Source of the DNA: Mycobacterium bourgelatii | Lineage (GTDB): Bacteria; Actinomycetota; Actinomycetes; Mycobacteriales; Mycobacteriaceae | DNA: 64,000 nucleotides | Direction of reading: 5' to 3' | Assembly: GCF_010723575.1 (NCBI RefSeq) | Contig: NZ_BLKZ01000001.1 | Span: 3,472,001 to 3,536,000, forward strand | Position numbers and translations under genes: made by a program | Part shown: piece by piece, positions 48,459-57,168 of the stretch | Layout of the letters: every line of letters starts with the position of its first letter | How positions within the stretch are numbered: the first letter of the stretch is position 1 | Notes under the pieces: generated by a model | The model's input: only the letters and a program-made list of their open reading frames with translations | What the model was told of the DNA's origin: nothing | Databases searched by the model: none

Positions 48459-49436
48459 TCAGGCCAGGTCAGCGGCCTGGTAGGCGTCGAGGGCCCCGAT
48501 CGCGGCACCACGTACTCGCTGGGCCAGCGATTCCGGCGCCAGGACCTGCACGGCCGACCCAAAGCCCAGCACCAGCCGGGTCATCCACTCCTCGGAGGCA
48601 TAGGTCATCTCCACCTCGCAGGAGCCGTCGGGCAGTTCCTGTAACTCCCGCATCGGGTAGTACTCGAACATCCAGGTCACCGACGGCGCGAGGCGCAAAG
48701 TTGCCGACGGCAGCGACGGGTCGCCGTCGAACAACGACGTGTCCGGCGGCGCCTGCAGCGCGGGTTCAGGGGGCGCGGCCGGTTCGTCCAGCACGGTGGC
48801 GTCAACGATGCGGTCGAACCGGAACAACCGCACGCCGTCCGCCTCCCGCGACCACGCCTCCAGATAGCTCTGGCCACCGATCAGGAGCACCCGGATGGGA
48901 TCGACCGTGCGGGTGGTCAGCGTGTCGCGCGACGCGGCGTAGTAATCGATGGTCAGCGCGCGTTTCTCGTGTACGGCGGTACGCACCGCGGCCGTGGCCC
49001 GGTTTTCGACGGGCGCCGGTTCGTCGACGGCGCCCACGGTGCCCCCCTGGCCTGCGGAGCCAGCGGCACCCGCTGCCGCCGCGATCTTGGCGATGGCACT
49101 GCGCGCCGCCTGCGGATCGACCACACCGGGAATGTCCGCCAGCGCCCGCAGCGCGACCAGCAGTCCCGTCGCCTCGGGTGACGTCAACTTCAACGGCCGG
49201 TCCATGCCCGCCGAAAAAGTCACCTCGATGGTGTCGCCGGAGAACGAGAAATCGATGAGGTCCCCCGGGTAGTAGCCAGGCAGCCCACACATCCACAGCT
49301 GGTTGAGGTCTTGCTCCAACTGCTTGGGTGTGACCCCGAGGTCTTTGGCGGCCTCGGCCTTGGTGATCCGCGGGTTGGCTTGGAAGTACGGCACCATGTT
49401 GAGCAGCCGCACCAGGCGCGTCGAGATGGGGGTCAT
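48459..49436 (-). CDS. pafC: WYL-domain transcriptional regulator PafC
   Basis: 325 residues. N-terminal winged helix (RLVRLLNMVPYFQANPRITK), WCX-type linker and WYL domain (TIDYYAASRDTLTTRTVDPIRVLLIGGQSYLEAW), with a C-terminal ligand-binding-like part. PafB and PafC form a heterodimer that activates the LexA-independent mycobacterial DNA-damage response, probably sensing single-stranded DNA. Its ATG overlaps the pafB stop (ATGA), so both subunits are translated together. 101 bases separate it from tatA. Confidence 0.95.
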   Translation of the reverse strand: MTPISTRLVRLLNMVPYFQANPRITKAEAAKDLGVTPKQLEQDLNQLWMCGLPGYYPGDLIDFSFSGDTIEVTFSAGMDRPLKLTSPEATGLLVALRALADIPGVVDPQAARSAIAKIAAAAGAAGSAGQGGTVGAVDEPAPVENRATAAVRTAVHEKRALTIDYYAASRDTLTTRTVDPIRVLLIGGQSYLEAWSREADGVRLFRFDRIVDATVLDEPAAPPEPALQAPPDTSLFDGDPSLPSATLRLAPSVTWMFEYYPMRELQELPDGSCEVEMTYASEEWMTRLVLGFGSAVQVLAPESLAQRVRGAAIGALDAYQAADLA

Positions 49437-50422
49437 GTCGGCTCACCCGCCTGGGCGCGCAACCGGGCCAGCACGTCCTCGCGCAGCGACTGCGGTTCCA
49501 GCACGATCGCGTCGGCCCCGTAGCCGGTGATTTCGCGTGCCACCCGGTCGCTGGCGCTGAGCTCGAGTTCGATCACCTCTCCGGCGCGGCCGGCCAATTC
49601 GCGAGGTCCCAGGGACCGTCCAGCGCGCCGCAGGGCGGTACCGCGCCCGTCGGCCACCCACACCGTGGCCTGCACACCAGTCGGCGCCTCAGCGATCGCC
49701 TCGGCCACGATCTGGCGCAGGTCCACCCCCTCGGGCACGGTCACCGCTCCCGGGGAGCCGATCGGGGTCACCTCGGCGCCGATGCGGGACAGCCGGAACG
49801 TGCGGGTGGCGCCACGGTCGCGGTCGTGCCCGACGAGGTACCAGCGGCCCTTTTCGGTGATGACGCCCCACGGTTCGACCGTGCGGGTGGTGTAGGGCTC
49901 ACTGCGTGACGATCGATGGGGGAACTGCACCGCCTGCCGGGAATCGATGGCCGACAACAGGATTCCGAGCACCTTCTCCGACCCGCGCAACCCCGGCTGG
50001 CTGACCGGCGAGGCGATCTCCACCGGCGCCTCGGGGTCGACATCCACGCCCGCGGCACGCAACTTCAGCAGCGCACCGTGCGTCGCGGTGATCAGTTCGG
50101 GCGATTCCCACAACTGGGTGGCCACCGCCACCGCGGCCACCTCGTCGGGGGTCAGCTCGACCGGTGGCAGCGCGTAGGCCTCGCGGTTGATGCGGTAGCC
50201 CTCGGTGGGGTCCGTCGCCGACACCCTGCCGACCTCGAGCGGGATACCGAGGTCGCGCAGTTCGTTCTTGTCCCGCTCGAACATCCGGGAGAACGCTTCA
50301 TGGCTGGGGCTCTCGGAGTAACCCGCCACGCTGTTTCTGATCTTTTCGGCGGTGATGTACCCGCGGGTGGACAGCAGGGCAATGACGAGGTTGACCAGCC
50401 GTTCGACTTTCGAAGTGGGCAT
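49433..50422 (-). CDS. pafB: WYL-domain transcriptional regulator PafB
   Basis: 329 residues. The helix-turn-helix start is KVERLVNLVIALLSTRGYITA with a recognition region around NSVAGYSESPSHEAFSRMF. The WYL domain contains EPYTTRTVEPWGVITEKGRWYLVGHDRDRGATRTF. It is paralogous to PafC and acts with it on promoters of recA and other repair genes. It lies 12 bases downstream of pafA in the pafA-pafB-pafC operon. Confidence 0.95.
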   Translation of the reverse strand: MPTSKVERLVNLVIALLSTRGYITAEKIRNSVAGYSESPSHEAFSRMFERDKNELRDLGIPLEVGRVSATDPTEGYRINREAYALPPVELTPDEVAAVAVATQLWESPELITATHGALLKLRAAGVDVDPEAPVEIASPVSQPGLRGSEKVLGILLSAIDSRQAVQFPHRSSRSEPYTTRTVEPWGVITEKGRWYLVGHDRDRGATRTFRLSRIGAEVTPIGSPGAVTVPEGVDLRQIVAEAIAEAPTGVQATVWVADGRGTALRRAGRSLGPRELAGRAGEVIELELSASDRVAREITGYGADAIVLEPQSLREDVLARLRAQAGEPT

Positions 50423-50434
50423 CGGGGTTCGCGG

Positions 50435-51793
50435 TTACATGCTCGCGATCAGCCGCTTGACCCGTTCGTCGACCGCCCGGAACGGGTCCTTGCACAGCAC
50501 GGTGCGCTGTGCCTGGTCATTGAGCTTCAGGTGCACCCAGTCGACCGTGAAGTCGCGCCCGGCCGCCTGGGCGGCGCTGATGAACTCGCCGCGCAGCCGG
50601 GCGCGGGTGGTCTGGGGCGGACGCTCGACGGCCTCGGCGATCTCCTCGTCAGTGGTGACGCGCGACGCGAGGCCCTTGCGCTGCAGCAGATCGAAGACGC
50701 CACGACCGCGTTTGATGTCGTGGTACGCCAAGTCCAGCTGCGCGATCTTGGGGTCGGACAGCTCCATGTTGTAGCGGTCCTGGTAGCGCTGGAACAGCTT
50801 GCGCTTGATCACCCAGTCGATCTCGGTGTCGACCTTGGCGAAGTCCTGACTCTCCACGGCGTCGAGTTGGCGACCCCAGAGGTCGACAACCTGCTCGATC
50901 TGGGCGTTGGGTTCCCGCGTCTGCAGGTGCTCGACGGCGCGGGCGTAGTACTCCCGCTGGATGTCCAGTGCGCTGGCCTGACGGCCGCCGGCCAGCCGCA
51001 CGGGCCGCCGGCCGGTGACGTCATGGCTGACTTCCCGGATGGCGCGGATGGGGTTGTCCAGCGAGAAATCACGGAACGCTACACCCGATTCGATCATTTC
51101 CAGCACCAGCGCGGCCGTGCCCACCTTGAGCATGGTGGTGGTCTCGCACATGTTGGAGTCGCCGACGATCACGTGCAGGCGGCGGTACTTCTCGGCGTCG
51201 GCGTGCGGCTCGTCGCGGGTGTTGATGATCGGGCGTGAGCGCGTCGTCGCGCTGGAGACGCCTTCCCATATGTGCTCGGCGCGTTGGGACAGGCAGAATG
51301 TGGCCGCCTTGGGCGTCTGCAGCACCTTGCCGGCACCGCAGATCAACTGGCGGGTGACCAGGAACGGCAGCAGCACGTCGGAGATCCGGGAGAATTCGCC
51401 GGCGCGCACGATCAGGTAATTCTCGTGGCAGCCGTAGGAGTTGCCCGCCGAGTCGGTGTTGTTCTTGAACAGGTAGATGTCGCCGCCGATGCCTTCGTCG
51501 GCAAGTCGCTGCTCGGCGTCGACCAGCAGGTCTTCGAGCACCCACTCGCCGGCGCGGTCGTGGGTGACCAGCTGCACCAGGCTGTCGCATTCGGCGGTGG
51601 CGTACTCGGGGTGGCTGCCCACATCGAGGTACAGGCGCGCGCCGTTACGCAAGAAGACGTTGGAACTGCGGCCCCACGAGACCACCCGGCGGAACAGGTA
51701 GCGGGCTACCTCATCCGGGGACAGGCGACGATGCCCGTGGAACGTGCAGGTGACACCGAATTCCGTTTCGATGCCCATGATTCGTCGCTGCAC
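50435..51793 (-). CDS. pafA: Pup-protein ligase PafA
   Basis: 452 residues from GTG 51793, identical in length to M. tuberculosis PafA. Glutamine-synthetase-like fold: GIETEFGVT with the metal-binding Glu, GARLYLDVGSHPEYATAEC with the catalytic Asp, NNTDSAGNSYGCHENYL, and RPIINTRDEPHADAEKYRRLHVIVGD. It uses ATP to join the C-terminal Glu of Pup to lysines of target proteins. Substrates then go to Mpa and the proteasome, both encoded nearby. The frame extends to 51904 without conserved residues. Confidence 0.97.
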   Translation of the reverse strand: MQRRIMGIETEFGVTCTFHGHRRLSPDEVARYLFRRVVSWGRSSNVFLRNGARLYLDVGSHPEYATAECDSLVQLVTHDRAGEWVLEDLLVDAEQRLADEGIGGDIYLFKNNTDSAGNSYGCHENYLIVRAGEFSRISDVLLPFLVTRQLICGAGKVLQTPKAATFCLSQRAEHIWEGVSSATTRSRPIINTRDEPHADAEKYRRLHVIVGDSNMCETTTMLKVGTAALVLEMIESGVAFRDFSLDNPIRAIREVSHDVTGRRPVRLAGGRQASALDIQREYYARAVEHLQTREPNAQIEQVVDLWGRQLDAVESQDFAKVDTEIDWVIKRKLFQRYQDRYNMELSDPKIAQLDLAYHDIKRGRGVFDLLQRKGLASRVTTDEEIAEAVERPPQTTRARLRGEFISAAQAAGRDFTVDWVHLKLNDQAQRTVLCKDPFRAVDERVKRLIASM

Positions 51794-52020
51794 ACATCGA
51801 GCGTACTTGCTGTTTGACGGTGGCGGTCGGCAACCCGCGGCGCGCGTGGCTGGACCGTGACCCGGCCCGGTGGGCTCGTCCGGCCGCGATCGCTTGACCA
51901 GCACCTATTTCGGACCACCATCACCCGGTGTGTCGCAGGCCGAATCTGAAAGTTAGGCTCGGCGAAACAATTGCAGATCCATAGCTGGGTGAGGTCGTCC
52001 GTGACAGGGGCAGGTGACTG

Positions 52021-53610
52021 GTGACCGCGGCGATATGGATGGCCGCGCCGCCGGAGGTCCACTCCGCGCTGCTGAGCCAGGGGCCGGGCCCCGGGCCGCT
52101 ACTGGCAGCCGCAGCGGCGTGGGAGTCGCTGAGCCTCGAGTACGCCGCGGCGGCCGAAGAGGTGAATGCCCTGGTGGCCGCGGTACACCCGGGCCAATGG
52201 GATGGTTCTGGTTCGGAATCTTTTGCAGCCGCGCACGCGCCGTTCACGGCATGGTTGCTGCAGGCCAGCGCCAACAGTGCCGCGATGGCCGCACAACACC
52301 GAATCGCGGCCCTGGCATATTCCGCCGCGCTGGCGGCCATGCCGACGCTGGCCGAACTGGCGGCCAACCACGCCGCTCACGCAACTCTGGTGGCGACAAA
52401 CTTCTTCGGCATCAACGCGATCCCCATCGCGCTCAACGAGGCCGATTACCTGCGGATGTGGATCCAGGCTGCCACCACCATGGGGGTTTACCAGGCCACC
52501 ACGGAGGTAGCGGTTGCATCGACGCCGGAAGCGGCGCCGGCGCCGCCGATTCTTGCGCAGCCCGCGGCGTCGTTGGATCCGGGGCGGGCATTGCTTGAGG
52601 TGCTCAGACCGTATCTGCTCCAGCTCGGCATCAACCCGCTCATTCGCAATCCGTTGGTTTCCAACGTCGCGACCGAATTCATCGCCGACGTCCTGGAGAA
52701 CTTCGGTGTGTATTGGGACCCCGGAGCGGGCCTGCTCAATGGTGTCGGCTACGAGTCCTATGCGGACGCCACCCAGCCGATGTGGTACCTGGCCCGGGGC
52801 CTGGAACTCATCGGTGACTCGATGCAGATGACGCAAAACCCGGCAATGGCACTGCAGTACTTCGTTGCCCTCTCGGTGTTCGACTGGCCCACTCACATCG
52901 CCCAGTTGGGTACCGCGATAACCCAATCACCGCTGCTGGTGGCCGCGGCCGGCGGAGCGATGCTGGCACCGGCGGCGACGGCGGGCGGGTTCGCCGGGGT
53001 GGCCGGGCTGGCCGGCCTGCCCCAAGCGGTTGCCGCGCCCGCACCGGCGCTTGTCGCGGCCGGACCCGAGTCGTGGCCGGCCGGCGGAATGACTTCTGCT
53101 GTCACGACCGTCGCCTCCGCCCCGGCGGGGACCCCGGCCTCGGCTCCCGCGCCGTCGACGGCTACCGGCGTCGTCAGTGCCGCACCCGCGGGCCCACCCG
53201 CCGCAGGAACGAGCTTCGTACCGCCCTACGCGTTGGCGCCGCCGGGCATCGGGTTCGGTTCCGGGATGACGTCCAGCGCGAGCGCCAAGGCGCAGCGAAA
53301 GGCGCCCGAGCCCGACAGTGCGGCCGCCGCGGCGGAAGCCCGGGCCGCGGCCCGCCGCCAGGCGCGTAGTCGGCGGCGCAAGCACATGACGCAGCGCCAG
53401 TACGGCCACGAATTCATGGATATGGACGACGCGCCCGACCTCGACGAGCCCGTGTCGGTGGCGGCGTCAGATGGCGGCGCCGGAGCACTGGGCGCGGCCG
53501 GGTCCGTTCTTCAGGACGTGCAGGAAGAGGCCGCTGGTTTGACGACGTTGGCCACCGACGACTTCAGCAGCACGCCGGACATACCGTTGCTACCGCGCAA
53601 CTGGCGATGA
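52021..53610 (+). CDS. PPE family protein, PPW subfamily
   Basis: 529 residues. The PPE domain is about 1-180: IWMAAPPEVHSALLS and the WxG motif QWDGSG (Trp near 60), with the helical hairpins seen in ESX substrates. A C-terminal region with an Ala/Pro linker and a basic stretch (ARRQARSRRRKHMTQRQYG) and GHEFMDMDD, then GLTTLATDDF and PLLPRNW matching the PPW subfamily signature PxxPxxW. PPW-type proteins are implicated in outer-membrane transport. No PE partner gene is adjacent. GTG at 52021. It sits on the opposite strand between pafA and prcA, where M. tuberculosis has PE-type genes. Confidence 0.88.
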   Translation: MTAAIWMAAPPEVHSALLSQGPGPGPLLAAAAAWESLSLEYAAAAEEVNALVAAVHPGQWDGSGSESFAAAHAPFTAWLLQASANSAAMAAQHRIAALAYSAALAAMPTLAELAANHAAHATLVATNFFGINAIPIALNEADYLRMWIQAATTMGVYQATTEVAVASTPEAAPAPPILAQPAASLDPGRALLEVLRPYLLQLGINPLIRNPLVSNVATEFIADVLENFGVYWDPGAGLLNGVGYESYADATQPMWYLARGLELIGDSMQMTQNPAMALQYFVALSVFDWPTHIAQLGTAITQSPLLVAAAGGAMLAPAATAGGFAGVAGLAGLPQAVAAPAPALVAAGPESWPAGGMTSAVTTVASAPAGTPASAPAPSTATGVVSAAPAGPPAAGTSFVPPYALAPPGIGFGSGMTSSASAKAQRKAPEPDSAAAAAEARAAARRQARSRRRKHMTQRQYGHEFMDMDDAPDLDEPVSVAASDGGAGALGAAGSVLQDVQEEAAGLTTLATDDFSSTPDIPLLPRNWR

Positions 53611-53620
53611 AACCCGCCCG

Positions 53621-54388
53621 CTAATCCTTGGATTCGTCGCCCTCGGCGTCGCCGTCCTCTTTGGAATCTTCGGTATTCGATTCCTCCAGCAGGGCTTCCA
53701 GCTTCGAGCGATGGATTCGCTTGAACGCACGCCGCGGCCGATTGGCGTCCAGGACCGCGACCTCCAGGCTGGTCACACTCAGGGTGGCCTGGCCGTTCGT
53801 CGACGATTCGGCGCTGCCCGCGCGAAGCGCGTCGAGCGCGATCCGCAATGCCTGCGGCAGGTCGGCGTTCTCGGTGTAGGACTCTTTGAGCGCGGTGGTG
53901 ATCGGCTCCGTGGTGCCACCCATCACCACGTAGTGCGGCTCGTCGGCGATCGACCCGTCGTAGGTGATCCGGTAGAGCTCGGGGGCTTTCGTCTCGCCGT
54001 AGTGCGCGACCTCTGCCACGCACAACTCGACCTCGTAGGGCTTGGCCTGCTCGGTGAAGATGGTGCCGAGGGTTTGGGCGTACACGTTGGCCAGTTGCCG
54101 GCCGGTGACGTCGCGGCGGTCGTAGGCGTAGCCGCGGGTGTCGGCGAATTGAATCCCGCCGCGGCGCAGGTTGTCGAATTCGTTGAACTTCCCGGCGGCC
54201 GCAAACCCCACCCGGTCGTAGATTTCGCTGATCTTCTGCAATGACCGCGACGGGTTCTCCGCGACGAACAGGACACCGTCGGCGTATGCCAGCGCCACCA
54301 CACTGCGGCCCCGGGCGATGCCTTTGCGCGCGAGCTCGCTGCGCTCGCGCATGGCCTGCTCGGGCGAGATGAAATATGGGAAGCTCAC
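53621..54388 (-). CDS. prcA: 20S proteasome alpha subunit PrcA
   Basis: 255 residues. The N-terminal segment FPYFISPEQAMRERSELARKG forms the alpha-ring gate, followed by IARGRSVVALAYADGVLFVAEN. The acidic C-terminal tail (EESNTEDSKEDGDAEGDESKD) is typical of actinobacterial PrcA. Seven-member rings cap the PrcB rings and dock Mpa. Its ATG overlaps the prcB stop (ATGA). Only 10 bases separate its end from the convergent PPE gene. Confidence 0.97.
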   Translation of the reverse strand: MSFPYFISPEQAMRERSELARKGIARGRSVVALAYADGVLFVAENPSRSLQKISEIYDRVGFAAAGKFNEFDNLRRGGIQFADTRGYAYDRRDVTGRQLANVYAQTLGTIFTEQAKPYEVELCVAEVAHYGETKAPELYRITYDGSIADEPHYVVMGGTTEPITTALKESYTENADLPQALRIALDALRAGSAESSTNGQATLSVTSLEVAVLDANRPRRAFKRIHRSKLEALLEESNTEDSKEDGDAEGDESKD

Positions 54389-55254
54389 TTCTTCTCACCG
54401 CCGTCGGGACCGAAAGTGTCAGCGCGCGAACGGCTTTCGATGATCTCGCGAGCCAGCCCGGCGATGCGGCTCTCCGGCACGTCAACCGCTCCGTCTGCGT
54501 CGATGAGGACCGCCGTCGGAAAGATCCCGCGAACCAAATCCGGTCCGCCCGTGGCGGAGTCGTCGTCGGCGGCGTCGTAGAGCGCCTCGATGGCAACCCG
54601 CAGCGCCGAATCGGCGTCGCTGACGCGGGAATACAGCTTCTTCATCGAGGACTTGGCGAAGATCGACCCGGAGCCCACCGATTGGTAGCCCTCTTCTTCG
54701 ATGTTCCACCCGCCGGCGGCGTCGAATGAGACGATGCGGCCCGCGGATTCCGGGTCCGAAGCATGGATGTCGTAGCCGGCCAGCAGCGGCAGCGCGACCA
54801 GGCCCTGCATGGCGGCGGCCAGGTTGCCGCGCACCATGATCGCCAGGCGGTTGACCTTGCCGGCAAAGGTGAGCGGTACGCCTTCGAGCTTCTCGTAGTG
54901 TTCGAGTTCGACCGCGTAGAGGCGGGCGAACTCGACGGCTATCGCGGCGGTGCCGGCGATGCCGGTGGCCGTGTATTCGTCGGTGATGTAGACCTTCTGC
55001 ACGTCGCGCCCGGCGATCATGTTGCCCTGCGTCGAGCGCCGGTCGCCGGCGATGACGACACCGCCGGGGTACTTCAGGGCCACGATGGTGGTGCCGTGCG
55101 GCAGTTGGTCGCCGACGGATCCCGCGCTGAGGCTCGCGGGCAGCAATTCCGGTGCTTGGTGCCGCAGAAAGTCAGTGAAAGACGACAGGTCTACTGACGG
55201 TGATCCGAAGAGTGCAGATTTGGTGGACAGGCGATCGGGCAACGGCCAGGTCAC
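54385..55254 (-). CDS. prcB: 20S proteasome beta subunit PrcB
   Basis: 289 residues with a propeptide of 54 residues ending LPHG. The mature chain starts at the nucleophile Thr55 (TTIVALKYPGG), with GDRRSTQGNMI (Asp17/Arg19-like) and KVYITDEYTATGIAGTAA (Lys33-like) completing the active site. Autocleavage of the propeptide occurs on assembly. Its ATG overlaps the pup stop. Order pup-prcB-prcA is conserved in Actinobacteria. Confidence 0.97.
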   Translation of the reverse strand: MTWPLPDRLSTKSALFGSPSVDLSSFTDFLRHQAPELLPASLSAGSVGDQLPHGTTIVALKYPGGVVIAGDRRSTQGNMIAGRDVQKVYITDEYTATGIAGTAAIAVEFARLYAVELEHYEKLEGVPLTFAGKVNRLAIMVRGNLAAAMQGLVALPLLAGYDIHASDPESAGRIVSFDAAGGWNIEEEGYQSVGSGSIFAKSSMKKLYSRVSDADSALRVAIEALYDAADDDSATGGPDLVRGIFPTAVLIDADGAVDVPESRIAGLAREIIESRSRADTFGPDGGEKK

Positions 55255-55445
55255 TGTCCGCCCTTTTGAACGTATGCGCGGACGAAGTCCTCGGCGTTCT
55301 CCTCCAAGACATCGTCGATCTCATCGAGCAGGTCGTCGGTTTCCTCGGTCAGCTTCTCGCGACGCTCCTGGCCTGCAGCAGAAGCGCCGGCGAGATCCTC
55401 TTCGTCGCCACCGCCACCACCACGTTTGGTTTGCTCCTGAGCCAT
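55251..55445 (-). CDS. pup: Prokaryotic ubiquitin-like protein Pup
   Basis: 64 residues, mostly disordered and acidic, with the C-terminal helical region EIDDVLEENAEDFVRAYVQ and end KGGQ. The final Gln must be deamidated by Dop to Glu before PafA can attach it. The ATG has GCAGGAGG upstream. The residues between 21 and 58 bind the Mpa coiled coil. Confidence 0.98.
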   Translation of the reverse strand: MAQEQTKRGGGGGDEEDLAGASAAGQERREKLTEETDDLLDEIDDVLEENAEDFVRAYVQKGGQ

Positions 55446-55533
55446 CGCCCGCCTCCTGCTTCGTTAACGGCCCTCCAAGAGGCCTCGTGTGATTCCACAC
55501 GCCCGCTGGTCTTTACCTACAGTACCGGTCAGC

Positions 55534-55550
55534 ACCGACGTTTCGTCGGT
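55534..55550 (-). terminator. Hairpin between dop and pup
   Basis: ACCGACG-TTT-CGTCGGT has perfect 7-base arms with a three-base loop, starting 34 bases downstream of the dop stop on the minus strand. There is no T tract, so this would be a hairpin-only terminator or an attenuator between dop and pup-prcB-prcA. A pup promoter may lie between it and the pup start. Confidence 0.45.
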
Positions 55551-55583
55551 CTAAGCTCCTCCTAGTTCCGATGTCCGCGTTCG

Positions 55584-57080
55584 CTAGCTGGTGAGCTGCT
55601 CCACGAGTTCCACCGCACTATCGACCGAGTCCAACAACTCTCCGACGTGCGCCTTGCTGCCGCGCAGCGGCTCGAGCGTCGGGATGCGCACCAGGGAGTC
55701 ACCACCCAGGTCGAAAATCACCGAATCCCAGCTGGCCGCGGCGATGTCGGCGCCGAAGCGGCGCAGGCATTCACCGCGGAAGTATGCGCGGGTATCCGTT
55801 GGCGGATTGTCGACCGCCTCCAGCACCTGGTGCTCGGTGACGAGCCGCTTCATCGATCCGCGCGCCACCAGGCGGTTGTAGAGCCCCTTGTCCAGCCGGA
55901 CGTCGGAATACTGCAGATCGACCAGGTGCAGGCGGGGTGCGGACCAACTCAGGTTCTCGCGGTGCCGGAAACCTTCGAGCAGACGCAGTTTGGCCGGCCA
56001 GTCCAGCAACTCGGCGCACTCCATCGGATCCCGCTCCAACAGGTCGAGCACGTGCGCCCAGGTCTCCACGAGGTGAGACGCCCGGGGGTCCGGGTCGCGG
56101 CTGTCGACGAGCTTGGCCACCCGGTCGAGGTAGATCCGTTGCAGTGCAAGGCCGGTGAGTTCGCGTCCGTCGGCCAAGGCCACCGTCGCGCGCAGCGACG
56201 GGTCACGGCTGATGGTGTGCACCGCGTGCACCGGACGGGCCAGCGTCAGGTCGGTGAGATCGATACCTTCCTCGATGAGATCGAGCACCAACGCGGTGGT
56301 GCCCAACTTCAAGTAAGTCGAGGTCTCGGCGAGGTTGGCGTCACCGATGATGACGTGCAATCGGCGGTATCTGTCGGCGTCGGCGTGCGGTTCGTCGCGC
56401 GTGTTGATGATGCCGCGCTTGAGCGTGGTTTCCAGCCCGACCTCGACCTCGATGTAGTCGGAGCGCTGGGACAGCTGGAAACCCGGCTCGTCGCCGGAAG
56501 GGCCGATGCCGACGCGGCCGGAGCCCGTCACCACCTGCCGGGACACCAGGAACGGCGTCAAACCCACGATGATCGCCGAGAACGGCGTCTGCCGCGACAT
56601 CAGATAGTTCTCGTGCGACCCGTAGGAAGCGCCCTTGCCGTCGACGTTGTTCTTGTAGAGCTGCAGCTTGGCGGCCCCGGGAACGCTGGCGACGTGCCGG
56701 GCGGCCGCCTCCATCACGCGCTCGCCGGCCTTGTCCCAGATCACCGCGTCCAGCGGATCGGTGCATTCGGGTGCGGAATATTCGGGGTGGGCGTGGTCGA
56801 CGTAAAGGCGCGCCCCATTGGTGAGGATCATGTTGGCGGCCCCGACCTCGTCGGCGTCGACGATCGGCGGCGGTCCGGCCGAGCGGCTCAGATCGAAACC
56901 ACGGGCGTCGCGCAGCGGCGATTCCACTTCGTAGTCCCACCGCGTGCGCTTGGCGCGCTGAATCCCGGCGGCCGCCGCGTAGGCCAGGACCGCCTGCGTC
57001 GAGGTAAGGATCGGGTTGGCGGTCGGGTCCGACGGCGAGGAAATGCCGTACTCGACCTCCGTACCGATAATCCGTTGCAT
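55584..57080 (-). CDS. dop: Pup deamidase/depupylase Dop
   Basis: 498 residues, paralogous to PafA. GTEVEYGISSPSD with the metal-binding Glu, GARLYVDHAHPEYSAPEC with the catalytic Asp, NNVDGKGASYGSHENYL and GIINTRDEPHADADRYRRLHVIIGD. A Dop loop is seen as an insertion near KRTRWDYEVESPLRDARGFD. It converts the Pup C-terminal Gln to Glu and also removes Pup from substrates. ATG at 57080. It is upstream of pup in the same direction. Confidence 0.97.
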   Translation of the reverse strand: MQRIIGTEVEYGISSPSDPTANPILTSTQAVLAYAAAAGIQRAKRTRWDYEVESPLRDARGFDLSRSAGPPPIVDADEVGAANMILTNGARLYVDHAHPEYSAPECTDPLDAVIWDKAGERVMEAAARHVASVPGAAKLQLYKNNVDGKGASYGSHENYLMSRQTPFSAIIVGLTPFLVSRQVVTGSGRVGIGPSGDEPGFQLSQRSDYIEVEVGLETTLKRGIINTRDEPHADADRYRRLHVIIGDANLAETSTYLKLGTTALVLDLIEEGIDLTDLTLARPVHAVHTISRDPSLRATVALADGRELTGLALQRIYLDRVAKLVDSRDPDPRASHLVETWAHVLDLLERDPMECAELLDWPAKLRLLEGFRHRENLSWSAPRLHLVDLQYSDVRLDKGLYNRLVARGSMKRLVTEHQVLEAVDNPPTDTRAYFRGECLRRFGADIAAASWDSVIFDLGGDSLVRIPTLEPLRGSKAHVGELLDSVDSAVELVEQLTS

Positions 57081-57168
57081 GCGTAAAGCCTAGGCCCGCC
57101 GACGATCCGAGCCGTGAACGGCCCGGTGTGACGCGTCAGGGCTGGTCACGGCACTAAGGTGAGGCGCG

